A stretch of DNA of 64,000 bases from Rudaea cellulosilytica DSM 22992 (GCF_000378125.1 NZ_KB899242.1:992001-1056000); one strand, 5' to 3'; shown: positions 26,453 to 35,623, numbered from the stretch's first letter. Numbers and translations: made by a program. The notes: generated by a model not told the origin, from the sequence alone.

Positions 26453-27610
26453 TTACGTCCGTTTGCTCAGCGGCACGAACTTGAGATCTTCCGGACCGAC
26501 ATAGTTCGCACTCGGACGGATGATCTTGCCGTCGATACGCTGCTCGATCACGTGCGCGCTCCAGCCCGAAGTGCGCGAGATCACGAACAGTGGCGTGAAC
26601 ATCGCCGTCGGCACGCCCATCATGTGGTAGCTCACCGCGCTGAACCAGTCCAAGTTCGGGAACATCTTCTTGATTTCCCACATCGTCGATTCGAGGCGCT
26701 CGGCGATGTCGAACATCTTGGTGTTCTCGGCTTCCTTCGACAGGTCGCGCGCAACTTCCTTGATCACCTTGTTGCGCGGATCGCTGACCGTGTACACCGG
26801 ATGGCCGAAGCCGATCACGACTTCTTTGTTCTCCACGCGCTTGCGGATATCGGCCTCGGCTTCGTCCGGGGTGTCGTAGCGCTTCTGGATCTCGAACGCG
26901 ACCTCGTTCGCACCGCCGTGCTTGGGCCCGCGCAGCGCGCCGATTGCGCCGGCGATGCACGAGTGGAAATCGCTGCCGGTGCCAGCAATCACGCGCGCAG
27001 CAAAAGTCGAGGCATTGAATTCGTGCTCGGCGTAGAGGATCAGCGAGGTATGCATCGCGCGCACCCACGAATCGCTAGGCACCTTGCCATGCAGCAGGTG
27101 CAGGAAATGGCCGCCGATCGAGTCGTCATCGGTCTCGACGTCGATGCGCTTGCCGTTGTGGCTGAAGTGGTACCAATACAGCAGCATCGAGCCCAAAGAG
27201 GCCATCAGCTTGTCGGCGATGTCGCGCGCGCCGGGGTGGTTGTGGTCGTCCTTCTCGGGCGAGACGCAGCCGAGTGTGGAGACGGCCGTGCGCATCACGT
27301 CCATCGGATGCGCCGACGGCGGCAGTTGCTCGAGCGTGGCCTTCACTGCCGCCGGGATTCCACGCAGCGCCTTGAGCCTTGTCTTGTATGCGGCGAGTTC
27401 CGCTACCGTGGGCAGCTTGCCGTGCACGAGCAGATGCGCGATTTCCTCGAACTCGCAGGCCGTGGCCACATCGAGGATGTCGTAGCCGCGATAGTGCAGG
27501 TCGTTGCCGCTGCGGCCGACCGTGCACAACGCGGTGTTGCCCGCGAGCGTGCCGCTCAGAGCGACGGATTTCTTAGGCTTGAAGGGGGTAACTGGGGCGT
27601 TGTCGCTCAC
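26453..27610 (-). CDS. prpC: 2-methylcitrate synthase PrpC
   Basis: A 385-residue citrate-synthase-family protein. Active-site and family motifs: [61 protein letters not shown] and [16 protein letters not shown]. Length and these forms fit the shorter methylcitrate synthases rather than GltA (~430). It condenses propionyl-CoA with oxaloacetate. I chose GTG at 27610, which has AAGGAG 6 nt upstream; an in-frame extension to 27769 would overlap the upstream gene. It is the third gene of the prpB cluster. Residual citrate synthase activity is usual in the family. Confidence 0.92.
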   Translation of the reverse strand: MSDNAPVTPFKPKKSVALSGTLAGNTALCTVGRSGNDLHYRGYDILDVATACEFEEIAHLLVHGKLPTVAELAAYKTRLKALRGIPAAVKATLEQLPPSAHPMDVMRTAVSTLGCVSPEKDDHNHPGARDIADKLMASLGSMLLYWYHFSHNGKRIDVETDDDSIGGHFLHLLHGKVPSDSWVRAMHTSLILYAEHEFNASTFAARVIAGTGSDFHSCIAGAIGALRGPKHGGANEVAFEIQKRYDTPDEAEADIRKRVENKEVVIGFGHPVYTVSDPRNKVIKEVARDLSKEAENTKMFDIAERLESTMWEIKKMFPNLDWFSAVSYHMMGVPTAMFTPLFVISRTSGWSAHVIEQRIDGKIIRPSANYVGPEDLKFVPLSKRT

Positions 27611-27668
27611 GTCTGTCTCCTTGTTGCAAGTGCTGCCTACGTGCAGTGGCGTGGATGCCGCTGCCGCA

Positions 27669-28235
27669 TCAATCTTTGAATTGCTGATCTGCCGGCCAGG
27701 CCGGGCAGGTATCGACCTGCGTGGTGTTCTGATCGCGCACCTTGCGATCGCGAATCCAGCATTCGCCAAGAGTGGAGCAATAGCAGATGCTGATCTTCAG
27801 GCGCTTTTGTGCGGCCAGCCGGAAGCGCTCGTAGCTCGCATCATCGAGCATCTGCATCGCCTCAACCTTCTCGCCGGCCGACAATACGTTGCCGCTGATC
27901 GTCGATTTGCCGAGATTGTCGCTGTCGAGGCCGAGTGCCTTCACCACGTCGCTCCAGCTTCGCTGCGGCTTGTCGTCGACCAGCACCTGCATGGCGCGCA
28001 CCTGTGCCGGGCCGACGCCCTTGTTCATGACGATGATCGAGCGTTCGGGATCGGCGTAGCCGATCAGCAGGTACGGCCACACCTGTGCACTCACCTGCTG
28101 ACGCTGGATAAGCGCGGTATAGCCGGACACGAGCAAGGCCATGAAACCGATCAGCGCGGCGACGACCGCGGCGACGCCGCTCCAATCGCGCGCCTCACGC
28201 CGTTCGCCCACGGTCTGGGGAGAAATTTCGTTCAT
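27669..28235 (-). CDS. Membrane-anchored protein of unknown function in the prp operon
   Basis: A 188-residue protein. One membrane helix near the N-terminus ([23 protein letters not shown]) is followed by an extracytoplasmic domain of ~140 residues ([37 protein letters not shown]). The two Cys in CYCSTLGEC could form a disulfide. Its ATG overlaps the prpB stop (ATGA), so it is translated with prpB, and prpC starts 58 bp after its stop. No known prp gene has this form. Its position points to a role tied to propionate use, but this is inference. Confidence 0.8.
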   Translation of the reverse strand: MNEISPQTVGERREARDWSGVAAVVAALIGFMALLVSGYTALIQRQQVSAQVWPYLLIGYADPERSIIVMNKGVGPAQVRAMQVLVDDKPQRSWSDVVKALGLDSDNLGKSTISGNVLSAGEKVEAMQMLDDASYERFRLAAQKRLKISICYCSTLGECWIRDRKVRDQNTTQVDTCPAWPADQQFKD

Positions 28236-29125
28236 CCGTTCTTCGACGAAGCGGCAAACAGGGTATCGAGCTTGTTCTCGTAGTTGTGGTAGCCGATGCG
28301 CTCGTACAGTTCCTCGCGCGTCTGCATCGTCTCGAGCACGTTCTTCTGGTGGCCGTCGCGGCGGATCGCGTTGTAGACGTTTTCCGCCGCCTTGTTCATC
28401 GCGCGAAACGCGCTGAGCGGATACAGGACGATGCCGACACCGGTCGTGCGCAACTCGTCGACCGTAAACAGCGGCGTCTTGCCGAATTCAGTGATGTTGG
28501 CGAGCACGGGCACCTTTACCGCGTCGACGAATTTCCTATAGGTCGGCAGATCGTAGGCCGCTTCGGCGAAGATGCCGTCGGCTCCCGCCTCGACACAGGC
28601 GAGTGCGCGCTCGATCGCGGCGTCGACGCCTTCCATCTGGATCGCATCGGTGCGCGCGATGAGGAAGAAATCCGTATCCGTCTTCGCATCGGCAGCAGCC
28701 TTGACCCGGTCGGCCATCTCCTGGCGGCTGACGATCTCCTTGCCGGGGCGATGGCCGCAGCGCTTTGCGCCGACCTGGTCCTCGATATGGCAGGCGGCCG
28801 CGCCGAACTTGATCAGCGACTTCACCGTGCGCTCGATGTTGAACGCCGACGGGCCGAAGCCCGTGTCGATGTCGACCAGGAGCGGCAGGTCGCAGACATC
28901 GGTGATACGACGCACGTCGGTGAGCACGTCGTCGAGCGTATTGATCCCCAGGTCGGGCAGGCCCAACGAGCCGGCCGCGACGCCGCCCCCGGACAGGTAG
29001 ATCGCGCGATAGCCCGCGCGCTTGGCCAGCAGCGCATGGTTGGCGTTGATCGCGCCGATGACCTGCAGTGGCGATTCGGCGGCGAGCGCGGCGCGGAAGC
29101 GCGCTCCTGCGGAAGCGATGCTCAT
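28232..29125 (-). CDS. prpB: 2-methylisocitrate lyase PrpB
   Basis: A 297-residue protein of the isocitrate lyase/PEP mutase superfamily. It has [55 protein letters not shown] with the catalytic Cys in KRCGH, and IARTDA. PrpB cleaves 2-methylisocitrate to pyruvate and succinate. The ATG at 29125 has an ideal AGGAGG. It is the first gene of prpB-unknown-prpC and has a compact promoter upstream. prpD or acnD/prpF for the dehydration steps are not seen. Confidence 0.96.
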   Translation of the reverse strand: MSIASAGARFRAALAAESPLQVIGAINANHALLAKRAGYRAIYLSGGGVAAGSLGLPDLGINTLDDVLTDVRRITDVCDLPLLVDIDTGFGPSAFNIERTVKSLIKFGAAACHIEDQVGAKRCGHRPGKEIVSRQEMADRVKAAADAKTDTDFFLIARTDAIQMEGVDAAIERALACVEAGADGIFAEAAYDLPTYRKFVDAVKVPVLANITEFGKTPLFTVDELRTTGVGIVLYPLSAFRAMNKAAENVYNAIRRDGHQKNVLETMQTREELYERIGYHNYENKLDTLFAASSKNG

Positions 29126-29149
29126 GGGGACCTCCTGGCTAAGTTACAT

Positions 29150-29158
29150 ATTTTAGCA
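29150..29158 (-). promoter_or_regulatory. Extended -10 promoter for prpB
   Basis: On the minus strand TGC (29158-29156) is followed by TAAAAT (29155-29150), fitting the extended -10 form. Transcription would start about 18 nt before the prpB ATG. No good -35 hexamer is present 16-18 bp upstream, which would suit an activated promoter; no PrpR gene is in view. Confidence 0.45.
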
Positions 29159-29317
29159 CCAAGCCCCTCATACACTGGCTGCGTCCAGCCGACCCGCGCG
29201 GCCGGCATTCCAGCCGCGCAATCCGGCTCGGCAGGGATGAATTGCATCCGGACAGAAGACAAAATACCGTCGCGGGGGAAAATCGCAGACAATTGAATCT
29301 CGAATGGAGCAGCCGAC

Positions 29318-30124
29318 ATGAAGAAGCATTCCCTCGCCGATTTCCGTTCTTTTGCATGGATGTTCGTTGCCCTGATCGCACTGATTGGTCGCGAGGTGCA
29401 CGCCGACTCGATCGGAGTAGGCACTTACACTGGTATCTACACGGGCGGCGACTACGGCACGGTTACGATCGTCGTCGACGCACAGGGTAATGTCAGCTGC
29501 GATTTTTTCAGCTCGCCCGGTTTCACCCACCACCAAGGGACCGGTACGGTGAACACCAACTCGTCGTGGTATCTCGTCAACTGCGTGACACCCGGTACCG
29601 ACGCGTATTATTGGTCCGCAAGCAGCAATCCAAGCAGCGTCGCGGGTAGCGCCATCATTGGCTTTTGGGGCGGAGGCGCAGGTAACACTCAGATCAACGG
29701 CGATTTCACCGCCTACTATTCATCTATCGGCACCGACTACGCCGGCTCGATCGCCACGGGTTCCTTCGCCGGACTCTGGTACGACCATACGTTCACCGGA
29801 ACCGGCTTCAACATCCTGCCCTCCTCCGCCGTCGGCCTTATCGTCACCTATTATGGCGTCAACGCAAGTGGCGGCCCGCTGTGGCTAATTTCCGATTTCG
29901 GCCCAAAGACGATCGCGTTAGGCAGCCCGATCACGCTGAACATGAGCTATTCGAACTCGGGCACGTTCCAGGCCCCGCTGCGCGTTCCCGTCACTTGGGG
30001 TCAGCTCACGATCACGTTCACCAGTTGTACCACCGCGACGGCAACACTGACCGGAACCGATGGCCACGTATCCGAGAATCTCACCATGCTGACCGGCGTG
30101 ATCGGCATGCCGGGCTGTACCTGA
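29318..30124 (+). CDS. Secreted protein of unknown function (WYD/GxGF-type family)
   Basis: A 268-residue protein with a signal peptide (FAWMFVALIALIGREVHA). The mature part is Gly/Thr/Ser-rich. Its C-terminal half follows a pattern seen in many secreted lysobacterial-type proteins: GLWYDHTFTGTGFNI, then LIVTYYGVNASGGPLWLISD, MSYSNSGTFQAPL, TWGQLTITFTSC and a final LTGVIGMPGC. I cannot name a Pfam family. Four Cys in the mature part could pair. It is divergent from prpB with a 192-bp gap and sits between prpB and prpE on the opposite strand. A decayed relative lies at 26131-26380. Confidence 0.75.
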   Translation: MKKHSLADFRSFAWMFVALIALIGREVHADSIGVGTYTGIYTGGDYGTVTIVVDAQGNVSCDFFSSPGFTHHQGTGTVNTNSSWYLVNCVTPGTDAYYWSASSNPSSVAGSAIIGFWGGGAGNTQINGDFTAYYSSIGTDYAGSIATGSFAGLWYDHTFTGTGFNILPSSAVGLIVTYYGVNASGGPLWLISDFGPKTIALGSPITLNMSYSNSGTFQAPLRVPVTWGQLTITFTSCTTATATLTGTDGHVSENLTMLTGVIGMPGCT

Positions 30125-30189
30125 TCGATGCTCCACGGCGCAGGACATGGGCAGCCGAATCCAGGTTCCGTCAGCGCTTCGGCGGAGTC

Positions 30190-32091
30190 TCAGTTACTCA
30201 CATCCGGTCCGCGCCTGAGCGCATTGCGCACCTCCTCGAGCGAATTCGGATCGTCGAGCGTGGAGAGATCGCCGGGATCGCGATCCTCGGCGAGCGCCTG
30301 CAGTGAGCGGCGCAGCAACTTGCCCGAGCGCGTCTTTGGCAACGCGTTGACGATGTAGACGCGCGCCGGCTTGGCCACGCCGCCGAGCATGTCGACGACG
30401 CGCTGCTGCATGCCAGCGGCCGCTTCGTGCTTGTTCGCCGCATCGGCGGCAGCCGACTTCAGCGTCGCGAACACGATCGGCACCTGCCCCTTCAGTTCGT
30501 CCTTGACACCGATCACCGCAGCTTCGGCGACGCTCGCATAGCTTGATATCGACTCCTCGATCTCGCGCGTGCCGAGGCGGTGGCCGGCGACGTTGATCAC
30601 GTCGTCGGTACGGCCGAGGATGTAGGTGTAGCCGTCCTCGTCACGGATCGCCCAGTCGAGCGAGGAGTACAGCAGCTCCTTGAAATGGGAAAAGTAGCTT
30701 TGTATAAACCGCGCATCGTTATGCCAGATCGTGGTCATGCAGCCCGGCGGCAACGGCGGTACGGCGACAAGCACGCCCTTCTCGTTCGGCGCGCAGTCGA
30801 GGCCAGTGGTCTCGTTGATCACGCGATAGCGATAGCCGAAATTCGGCAGGCCCGGGGAGCCGAACTTGATCGGCTTGAGGTCGAGCCCGGGATGCAGGCA
30901 CAGCGCGGGCCAGCCCGTTTCGGTCTGCCAGTAGTTGTCGATGACCGGCTTGCCGAGCCCTTCGGAGATCCACTTCGCGGTCGGCTCGTCGAGCGGTTCG
31001 CCGGCGAGGAAAAGATACTTCAGCGAGGACAGATCGTACTTCCTCAGGAACGCCGCATCGTGCTTCTTCAACACGCGGATTGCGGTCGGCGAGGAGAACA
31101 TTGTACGCACGCGGTACTTCTCGCAGAGCTGCCACCAGATGCCCGCATCGGGGCTGATCGGCAACCCTTCGTAAAGCAGCGAGGTCGCGCCTGCCAGCAA
31201 CGGGCCGTAGATGTTGTAGCTGTGGCCGACTGCCCAGCCGACATCGGAAGTGGAGAACATCGTCTGCCCGGGACCGACGTCGAAGATCGCGCGCATCGAC
31301 AACGCGAGCGCGACGAGGTGGCCGCCGACGTCGCGCTGAACCCCCTTGGGCTTGCCGGTCGTGCCCGAGGTATACAGGATGTAGCTCGGCTCGTTCGCCT
31401 CGCACCATGTCACCGGCACTTCAGCGCCTTCATGCTGCCTGCGCAGCTCGGCGTAGTCGAGATCGCGATCGGCGACGCGTTGCATCTCCTTGTCGATGCC
31501 GCGCGACACGATCAAAACGTGCGGCGGCGGACTTTTCGCCTGCGCGAGCGCTGCGTCGACAAGCGGTTTGTACGCAATCGCCTTGCCACCGCGCATGCCC
31601 GCATCGGCCATGATCAACAGCTTCGGCTCGGCGTCGTCGATGCGCACGGCGAGATTGTGCGAGGCGAAGCCGCCGAACACGACCGAGTGGATCGCGCCGA
31701 GTCGCGCGCAGGCGAGCACCGCGAACACCGCCTCGGCGATGTTCGGCATGTAGATCACGACGCGCTCGCCCTTGTTCACGCCGAGCGAGGCAAGGACCGC
31801 GGCAAACGTGTTCACTTCGCGATAAAGTTCGCGATAGGTGATCTCACGCGTGACGCCGGTCTCGGTCGATACCGCGACCAGCGCAAGCTGATCGCCCCGC
31901 GCCTGCAGGTGCCGATCGACCGCGTTGTAACACGCGTTGGTTTCGCCGTCGACGAACCATTTGCGAAAAGGCGGATTCGTGTACTCGAGGATCTTCCGCG
32001 GCGGCTTGTGCCAATGAATCAGCTTGGCCTGCTCGGCCCAGAATTCCTCGGGCTGTTCGATCGAACGACGGTATTCGGATTCGTAGCTCAT
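30190..32091 (-). CDS. prpE: Propionyl-CoA synthetase PrpE (acyl-CoA synthetase family)
   Basis: A 633-residue ANL-superfamily enzyme. The P-loop-like motif is YILYTSGTTGKPKGV; A5 is NYWQTETGWP; A8/A10 parts are YILGRTDDVINVAGHRLGT and LPKTRSGKLLRRSL with the acylation Lys. Length and the N-terminal AEQAKLIHWHKPP and WFVDGETNACYNAVDRH are closer to PrpE than to Acs (~650). It activates propionate (or acetate) to the CoA thioester, which feeds PrpC. The start at 32091 (MSYESEYRRS) has GGAGGGGAG upstream; the frame is open to 32586 but that start is unsupported. It is separated from prpB by the secreted-protein gene. Confidence 0.93.
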   Translation of the reverse strand: MSYESEYRRSIEQPEEFWAEQAKLIHWHKPPRKILEYTNPPFRKWFVDGETNACYNAVDRHLQARGDQLALVAVSTETGVTREITYRELYREVNTFAAVLASLGVNKGERVVIYMPNIAEAVFAVLACARLGAIHSVVFGGFASHNLAVRIDDAEPKLLIMADAGMRGGKAIAYKPLVDAALAQAKSPPPHVLIVSRGIDKEMQRVADRDLDYAELRRQHEGAEVPVTWCEANEPSYILYTSGTTGKPKGVQRDVGGHLVALALSMRAIFDVGPGQTMFSTSDVGWAVGHSYNIYGPLLAGATSLLYEGLPISPDAGIWWQLCEKYRVRTMFSSPTAIRVLKKHDAAFLRKYDLSSLKYLFLAGEPLDEPTAKWISEGLGKPVIDNYWQTETGWPALCLHPGLDLKPIKFGSPGLPNFGYRYRVINETTGLDCAPNEKGVLVAVPPLPPGCMTTIWHNDARFIQSYFSHFKELLYSSLDWAIRDEDGYTYILGRTDDVINVAGHRLGTREIEESISSYASVAEAAVIGVKDELKGQVPIVFATLKSAAADAANKHEAAAGMQQRVVDMLGGVAKPARVYIVNALPKTRSGKLLRRSLQALAEDRDPGDLSTLDDPNSLEEVRNALRRGPDVSN

Positions 32092-32265
32092 GCCTGTGTC
32101 TCCCCTCCATTGCGCGCAATGTAGCGGGCTTGGTTCGATCCAGCCATGCGACTTTAGCTGAATGCCCGCGGCAGCTGAATGTTTGCTGCATGCGTCGGCG
32201 CGAATCGTAAACGCGCATCGCGGTGATTCGTTCTTGTGAGTGAAGCCACTCCTTCGGATACCACC

Positions 32266-32490
32266 ATGAAAACGTTTCGTCGCTTTGGCCTCATCGCAAT
32301 TGCTTTGATCGGCACCGCTGCCACAGGCGGCTGCGTCTACTATCCGACGCGGCCCTACTATGGCGCCGAGTTCTATCCCGACGGCTACACGCCTTACTAC
32401 ACCAACTATTACGCCCGTCCTTATGTAGGCGCCGTTTGGGTTGGCGGCTACTACCGCTACAACCATTGGGTGCGCCCACACTGGCGTTGA
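32266..32490 (+). CDS. Small Tyr-rich lipoprotein
   Basis: A 74-residue protein. A signal with lipobox (IALIGTAATGGC) is followed by a short domain in which about one residue in four is Tyr (VYYPTRPYYGAEFYPDGY, YYTNYYARPY). Such small Y-rich envelope proteins are common but uncharacterised. The ATG at 32266 is used; a GTG at 32236 is in frame but would disrupt the signal. It is monocistronic. Confidence 0.7.
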   Translation: MKTFRRFGLIAIALIGTAATGGCVYYPTRPYYGAEFYPDGYTPYYTNYYARPYVGAVWVGGYYRYNHWVRPHWR

Positions 32491-32569
32491 ACGCAGCGTC
32501 TGGTTCGAATCCGGCCGGACAAACCGGGTTGTTCGCACGCCTTCTGCGAAAAAGCATTTGCATCCGTGC

Positions 32570-32598
32570 TTGACATATTCAACCATTTAGTTGAATAT
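32570..32598 (+). promoter_or_regulatory. arsR promoter with overlapping palindromic operator
   Basis: TTGACA (32570-32575), 17 bp, GAATAT (32593-32598). Between and over the two hexamers lies a perfect palindrome with 9-bp arms, ATATTCAAC and GTTGAATAT (32575-32598), around CATTTA. The shape is that of an ArsR/SmtB operator, so the ArsR protein made from this promoter probably represses it. The predicted start of transcription is at about the A of the arsR ATG (32605), so the mRNA may be leaderless. Confidence 0.82.
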
Positions 32599-32604
32599 AA
32601 AGGC

Positions 32605-32937
32605 ATGCCCAAACTCGACCTCGCTTTCGCCGCCCTTGCCGACCCCACGCGCCGCCGCATCGTCGCGCGCCTGGCACGCGGACGCACGCGCGTGACCGAC
32701 CTCGCGCTGCCGTTCGAGATGTCGCTCAATGCCGTGTCCAAGCACATCAAGGTGTTGGAGCGCTCCGGCATCGTGAAGCGCGAACGGCTCGGCCGCGAGC
32801 ACTACCTGCAACTGCATGGCTCGCCGCTGCGCGAAGTCGTGCAATGGGTGTCGCGCTACGAGCGCTTCTGGAACGAAAAACTGGACTCGCTTGAAGAATT
32901 TCTTGCCAACCAACCCGACGAGGAGCAATCGTCATGA
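32605..32937 (+). CDS. ArsR-family transcriptional regulator
   Basis: A 110-residue winged-helix protein. It opens LDLAFAALADPTRRRIVARLARG and has the recognition segment MSLNAVSKHIKVLERSGIVKRERLGREHYLQL. There is no CxC metal site. This type is typically paired with SRPBCC/AHSA1 genes, as here. The ATG at 32605 is chosen because the only longer alternative (32566) begins inside the promoter. Its stop overlaps the next start (ATGA), so it is first in a four-gene operon and probably autoregulated through the 32575-32598 palindrome. Confidence 0.92.
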   Translation: MPKLDLAFAALADPTRRRIVARLARGRTRVTDLALPFEMSLNAVSKHIKVLERSGIVKRERLGREHYLQLHGSPLREVVQWVSRYERFWNEKLDSLEEFLANQPDEEQSS

Positions 32938-33392
32938 ACGCCGCAATGAAAAATCCGCTGATGCAAGGCCGCAACATCAAGGTAATGGGCCCGCATTCCG
33001 TCCGCCTCACGCGCACCTACGCCGCCAAGCCGGAGAAAGTGTTCAAGGCCTGGACCGATCCGGCCAGCATCGGCGCCTGGCTCGCCAAGGGCGAATACTT
33101 CAGTGCCGACGTGCGTGTCGGCGGCCTGTTCTATCTCGAGATGCGTGCTCTGGAAAAAATCAATCCGCACTACGGCCGCTATCTGCGCGTCGACGGACCG
33201 CGCGCACTCGAGTTCACCTGGGTCAGCGAATGGACTACGGGCAAGGAATCGGTCGTGCTGATCGAACTCGCCGAGCGCAACGGCAAGACCGAACTGACGC
33301 TGACCCACGACGGACTGCCGAACGAGATCCTTGCCGGCGCGCATCAGCAAGGCTGGAACCAGTTTCTCGAAGAACTCGAGCCGCGCCTGTAG
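32934..33392 (+). CDS. SRPBCC/AHSA1-domain protein 1
   Basis: A 152-residue protein with an Activator-of-Hsp90-like START-fold domain: VRLTRTYAAKPEKVFKAWTD, IGAWLAKGEYFSADVRVGG, LEFTWVSEW, TELTLTHDGLPNE and HQQGWNQFLEELE. The fold binds hydrophobic ligands; the ligand is unknown. GAGGAG precedes the ATG, which overlaps the arsR stop by 4 bp. It is co-transcribed with arsR and the next two genes. Confidence 0.9.
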   Translation: MNAAMKNPLMQGRNIKVMGPHSVRLTRTYAAKPEKVFKAWTDPASIGAWLAKGEYFSADVRVGGLFYLEMRALEKINPHYGRYLRVDGPRALEFTWVSEWTTGKESVVLIELAERNGKTELTLTHDGLPNEILAGAHQQGWNQFLEELEPRL

Positions 33393-33415
33393 CGCATCCG
33401 AACGGGAGAAATTTC

Positions 33416-33871
33416 ATGAGCAGACAATCCTTCAACAGCCGTTTCCTGGTCGACCGAAGCCCGGAAGAAGTGTTCGCCGCAATCAACGACGTGCGCGCGT
33501 GGTGGTCGGGAGAAATCGAAGGCGACACCGACAAACTCGGCGCCACGTTCCGCTATCGCTACGAGAATCTGCACGACTCGACCCAGACGGTGACCGAACT
33601 CGTCCCCGACAGGAAAGTCGTCTGGCGCGTGATCGACGGCCATCTTGCCTTTGTTGACGATCAGAGCGGATGGAAAGGCACGGACATCGTGTTCGAGATC
33701 ATCCGCAAAGGCGGCAAGACCGAACTGTGCTTCACTCACGTCGGTCTCGAGCCGAACTGCGAGTGCTACGCCGCCTGCTCAGAAGGCTGGGATGCCGTCA
33801 TCAACGGCAACCTGCGCCAGCGCATCGTCACCGGCGAGGCGCAGCCGAATCCGTTCGACGAAGCCGCTTGA
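33416..33871 (+). CDS. SRPBCC/AHSA1-domain protein 2
   Basis: A 151-residue protein of the same fold as its upstream neighbour but divergent: FNSRFLVDRSPEEVFAAIND, VRAWWSGEIEGDTDKLGATF, VWRVIDGHLAFVDD and LCFTHVGLEPNCECYAAC. The two genes are 23 bp apart. Similar ArsR-AHSA1 pairs are found widely, but their ligand is not known. GGGAG lies upstream of the ATG at 33416. Confidence 0.88.
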   Translation: MSRQSFNSRFLVDRSPEEVFAAINDVRAWWSGEIEGDTDKLGATFRYRYENLHDSTQTVTELVPDRKVVWRVIDGHLAFVDDQSGWKGTDIVFEIIRKGGKTELCFTHVGLEPNCECYAACSEGWDAVINGNLRQRIVTGEAQPNPFDEAA

Positions 33872-33932
33872 AGCTTCGGCATTCGCTGGGTGCGTGTGCC
33901 CCGGCGATTTAACCCTCGCTGTGGAGATTTCG

Positions 33933-34505
33933 ATGCGCAAAATGATTGCCGCGATGAAGATCTCGGCGGACGGAAAATTCGGCAACCCGGACGGCTACGC
34001 GGACTGGGTGGAAGCATGGTCCGAAGACTACGGCCTGACTTCGCAAATCGATGCCTGCGTGCTCGGCGGGCGCATGTATCCCGGCTATGAGCAATACTGG
34101 ACCGCGATCCAGAACGCGCCCGATCAGCCCCTACCGATGACTGGCAGATTGGCGGCGCCGGCCGAGGTCGAATGGGCGCGTTTCGCCGCGCAGACCACGC
34201 ACTACGTGCTGTCGAACACGCTTGCGTCTGCCGCCTGGCCAAAGACGCGCATCCTGCGCCGAGTCGAAGAAATCACCGCACTCAAGCAGCAGCCCGGCAA
34301 GGACATCTACTTGATGGGCGGTGGCCAGATCATCTCCAGCTTGATCGAAGCCGGGCTCGTCGACGAACTGCGCCTGATCGTGCATCCGTTGCTCGCGGGT
34401 AACGGAAGGCCGTTGTTTACGATGGGCGAACGCCGTCTGCTTGAATTGCGCAATGCTCAGCCGCTCTCGCAGGGACGATTGAGCCTGGTCTACGCAATCA
34501 ACTGA
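33933..34505 (+). CDS. DHFR/RibD C-terminal-domain family protein
   Basis: A 190-residue protein of the dihydrofolate-reductase-like RibD_C family: KMIAAMKISADGKFG, DACVLGGRMYPGYEQYW, KDIYLMGGGQIISSLIEAGLVDELRLIVHPLLAGNGRPLF. The NADPH-binding MGGGQ segment is present. Members next to ArsR/AHSA1 genes are usually annotated as dihydrofolate reductase family without a proven substrate. It is the last gene of the arsR operon (61 bp after the previous stop) and is followed by a bidirectional terminator. Confidence 0.88.
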   Translation: MRKMIAAMKISADGKFGNPDGYADWVEAWSEDYGLTSQIDACVLGGRMYPGYEQYWTAIQNAPDQPLPMTGRLAAPAEVEWARFAAQTTHYVLSNTLASAAWPKTRILRRVEEITALKQQPGKDIYLMGGGQIISSLIEAGLVDELRLIVHPLLAGNGRPLFTMGERRLLELRNAQPLSQGRLSLVYAIN

Positions 34506-34571
34506 GCGCTGAGACTGGCCAGGCCGCTCCCGCGTCGCGCTACGGAACTCACATCAATCGGCGTGGGAAAC

Positions 34572-34604
34572 GACAAGGCCGCCGCCCATGCAGGCGGCCT
34601 TGTC
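34572..34604. terminator. Hairpin between the arsR operon and mdh (convergent)
   Basis: Perfect 12-bp arms GACAAGGCCGCC (34572-34583) and GGCGGCCTTGTC (34593-34604) with a 9-nt loop. It lies between convergent genes and can serve both. A strong T-run is absent on both sides. Confidence 0.7.
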
Positions 34605-34636
34605 ATGTACTCCATTCCGCGCGCATGCGCGATGCA

Positions 34637-35623
34637 TCACTTCTTCGCGAACAGGTGTTCGACGCCAGCGCGCTCCTCGCGCAGTTCCTTGTCGGTCGCA
34701 TCCATGCGCGCACGCGAGAAGTCGTTGATCGCAAGACCCTGCACGATCGCGTACTTGCCGTTCTTCACCGTGACCGGATAGCCGTAGATCACGCCCGGCG
34801 CGATGCCGTAGCTGCCATCGGACGGAATGCCCATCGACACCCAGTCACCTTCGTCGGTGCCGAGCGCCCAAGAACGCATATGGTCGACCGCAGCCGACGC
34901 CGCCGAGGCCGCCGACGAGGCACCGCGCGCCTTGATGATCGCCGCGCCGCGCTGCTGCACGGTCGGGATGAAGTCCTTCTCGTACCAGTTTTGGTCGACG
35001 AGGCTCAGCGCCGCCTTGCCCTGCACCGTCGCGTGATGCAGGTCGGGGTACTGGGTCGAGGAATGGTTGCCCCAGATCGTGACCTTCTTGATCTCGGTCG
35101 TATGCACGCCGGTCTTCTCGGCGAGCTGCGACAGCGCGCGGTTATGGTCGAGGCGCACCATCGCGGTGAATTGGCCCGGATCGAGATCCGGCGCGTTCTG
35201 CTGCGCGATCAGCGAGTTCGTGTTCGCCGGATTGCCGACGACGAGCACCTTGACCGTGCGCTTGGCGTGGTCGTTGAGTGCCTTGCCCTGCGGGCCGAAG
35301 ATCGCGCCGTTCGCTTCGAGCAGATCCTTGCGCTCCATGCCGGGACCGCGCGGGCGCGCGCCGACGAGCAGTGCGTAGTCGACGTCCTTGAACGCGACGC
35401 TGAGGTCATCGGTGGCGACGATGCCGGCGAGCGTCGGGAACGCGCAGTCGTTGAGCTCCATGACCACGCCCTGCAACGCCGGCAGCGCAGGCGTGATTTC
35501 GAGCAGGTGCAGGATGACCGGCTGGTCCTTGCCGAGCATGTCGCCCGAGGCGATGCGGAACAGCAGGGCGTAACCGATCTGGCCGGCGGCGCCGGTGACT
35601 ACTACACGGACGGGGGATTTCAT
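34637..35623 (-). CDS. mdh: Malate dehydrogenase (328-residue cytosolic type)
   Basis: A 328-residue NAD-dependent malate dehydrogenase. The dinucleotide-binding [21 protein letters not shown] and the active-site parts [44 protein letters not shown] and [12 protein letters not shown] are all present. This group (like eukaryotic cytosolic MDH) is common in Xanthomonadales. It makes the oxaloacetate consumed by PrpC and citrate synthase. AAAGGAG precedes the ATG at 35623; the longer frame to 35677 is not supported. It is 50 bp downstream of the aminotransferase on the same strand. Confidence 0.97.
   Translation of the reverse strand: MKSPVRVVVTGAAGQIGYALLFRIASGDMLGKDQPVILHLLEITPALPALQGVVMELNDCAFPTLAGIVATDDLSVAFKDVDYALLVGARPRGPGMERKDLLEANGAIFGPQGKALNDHAKRTVKVLVVGNPANTNSLIAQQNAPDLDPGQFTAMVRLDHNRALSQLAEKTGVHTTEIKKVTIWGNHSSTQYPDLHHATVQGKAALSLVDQNWYEKDFIPTVQQRGAAIIKARGASSAASAASAAVDHMRSWALGTDEGDWVSMGIPSDGSYGIAPGVIYGYPVTVKNGKYAIVQGLAINDFSRARMDATDKELREERAGVEHLFAKK

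Noticed and set aside
26453-27610. Calling this gene gltA (citrate synthase)
   Set aside because: Length (385), sequence forms and operon with prpB favour 2-methylcitrate synthase.
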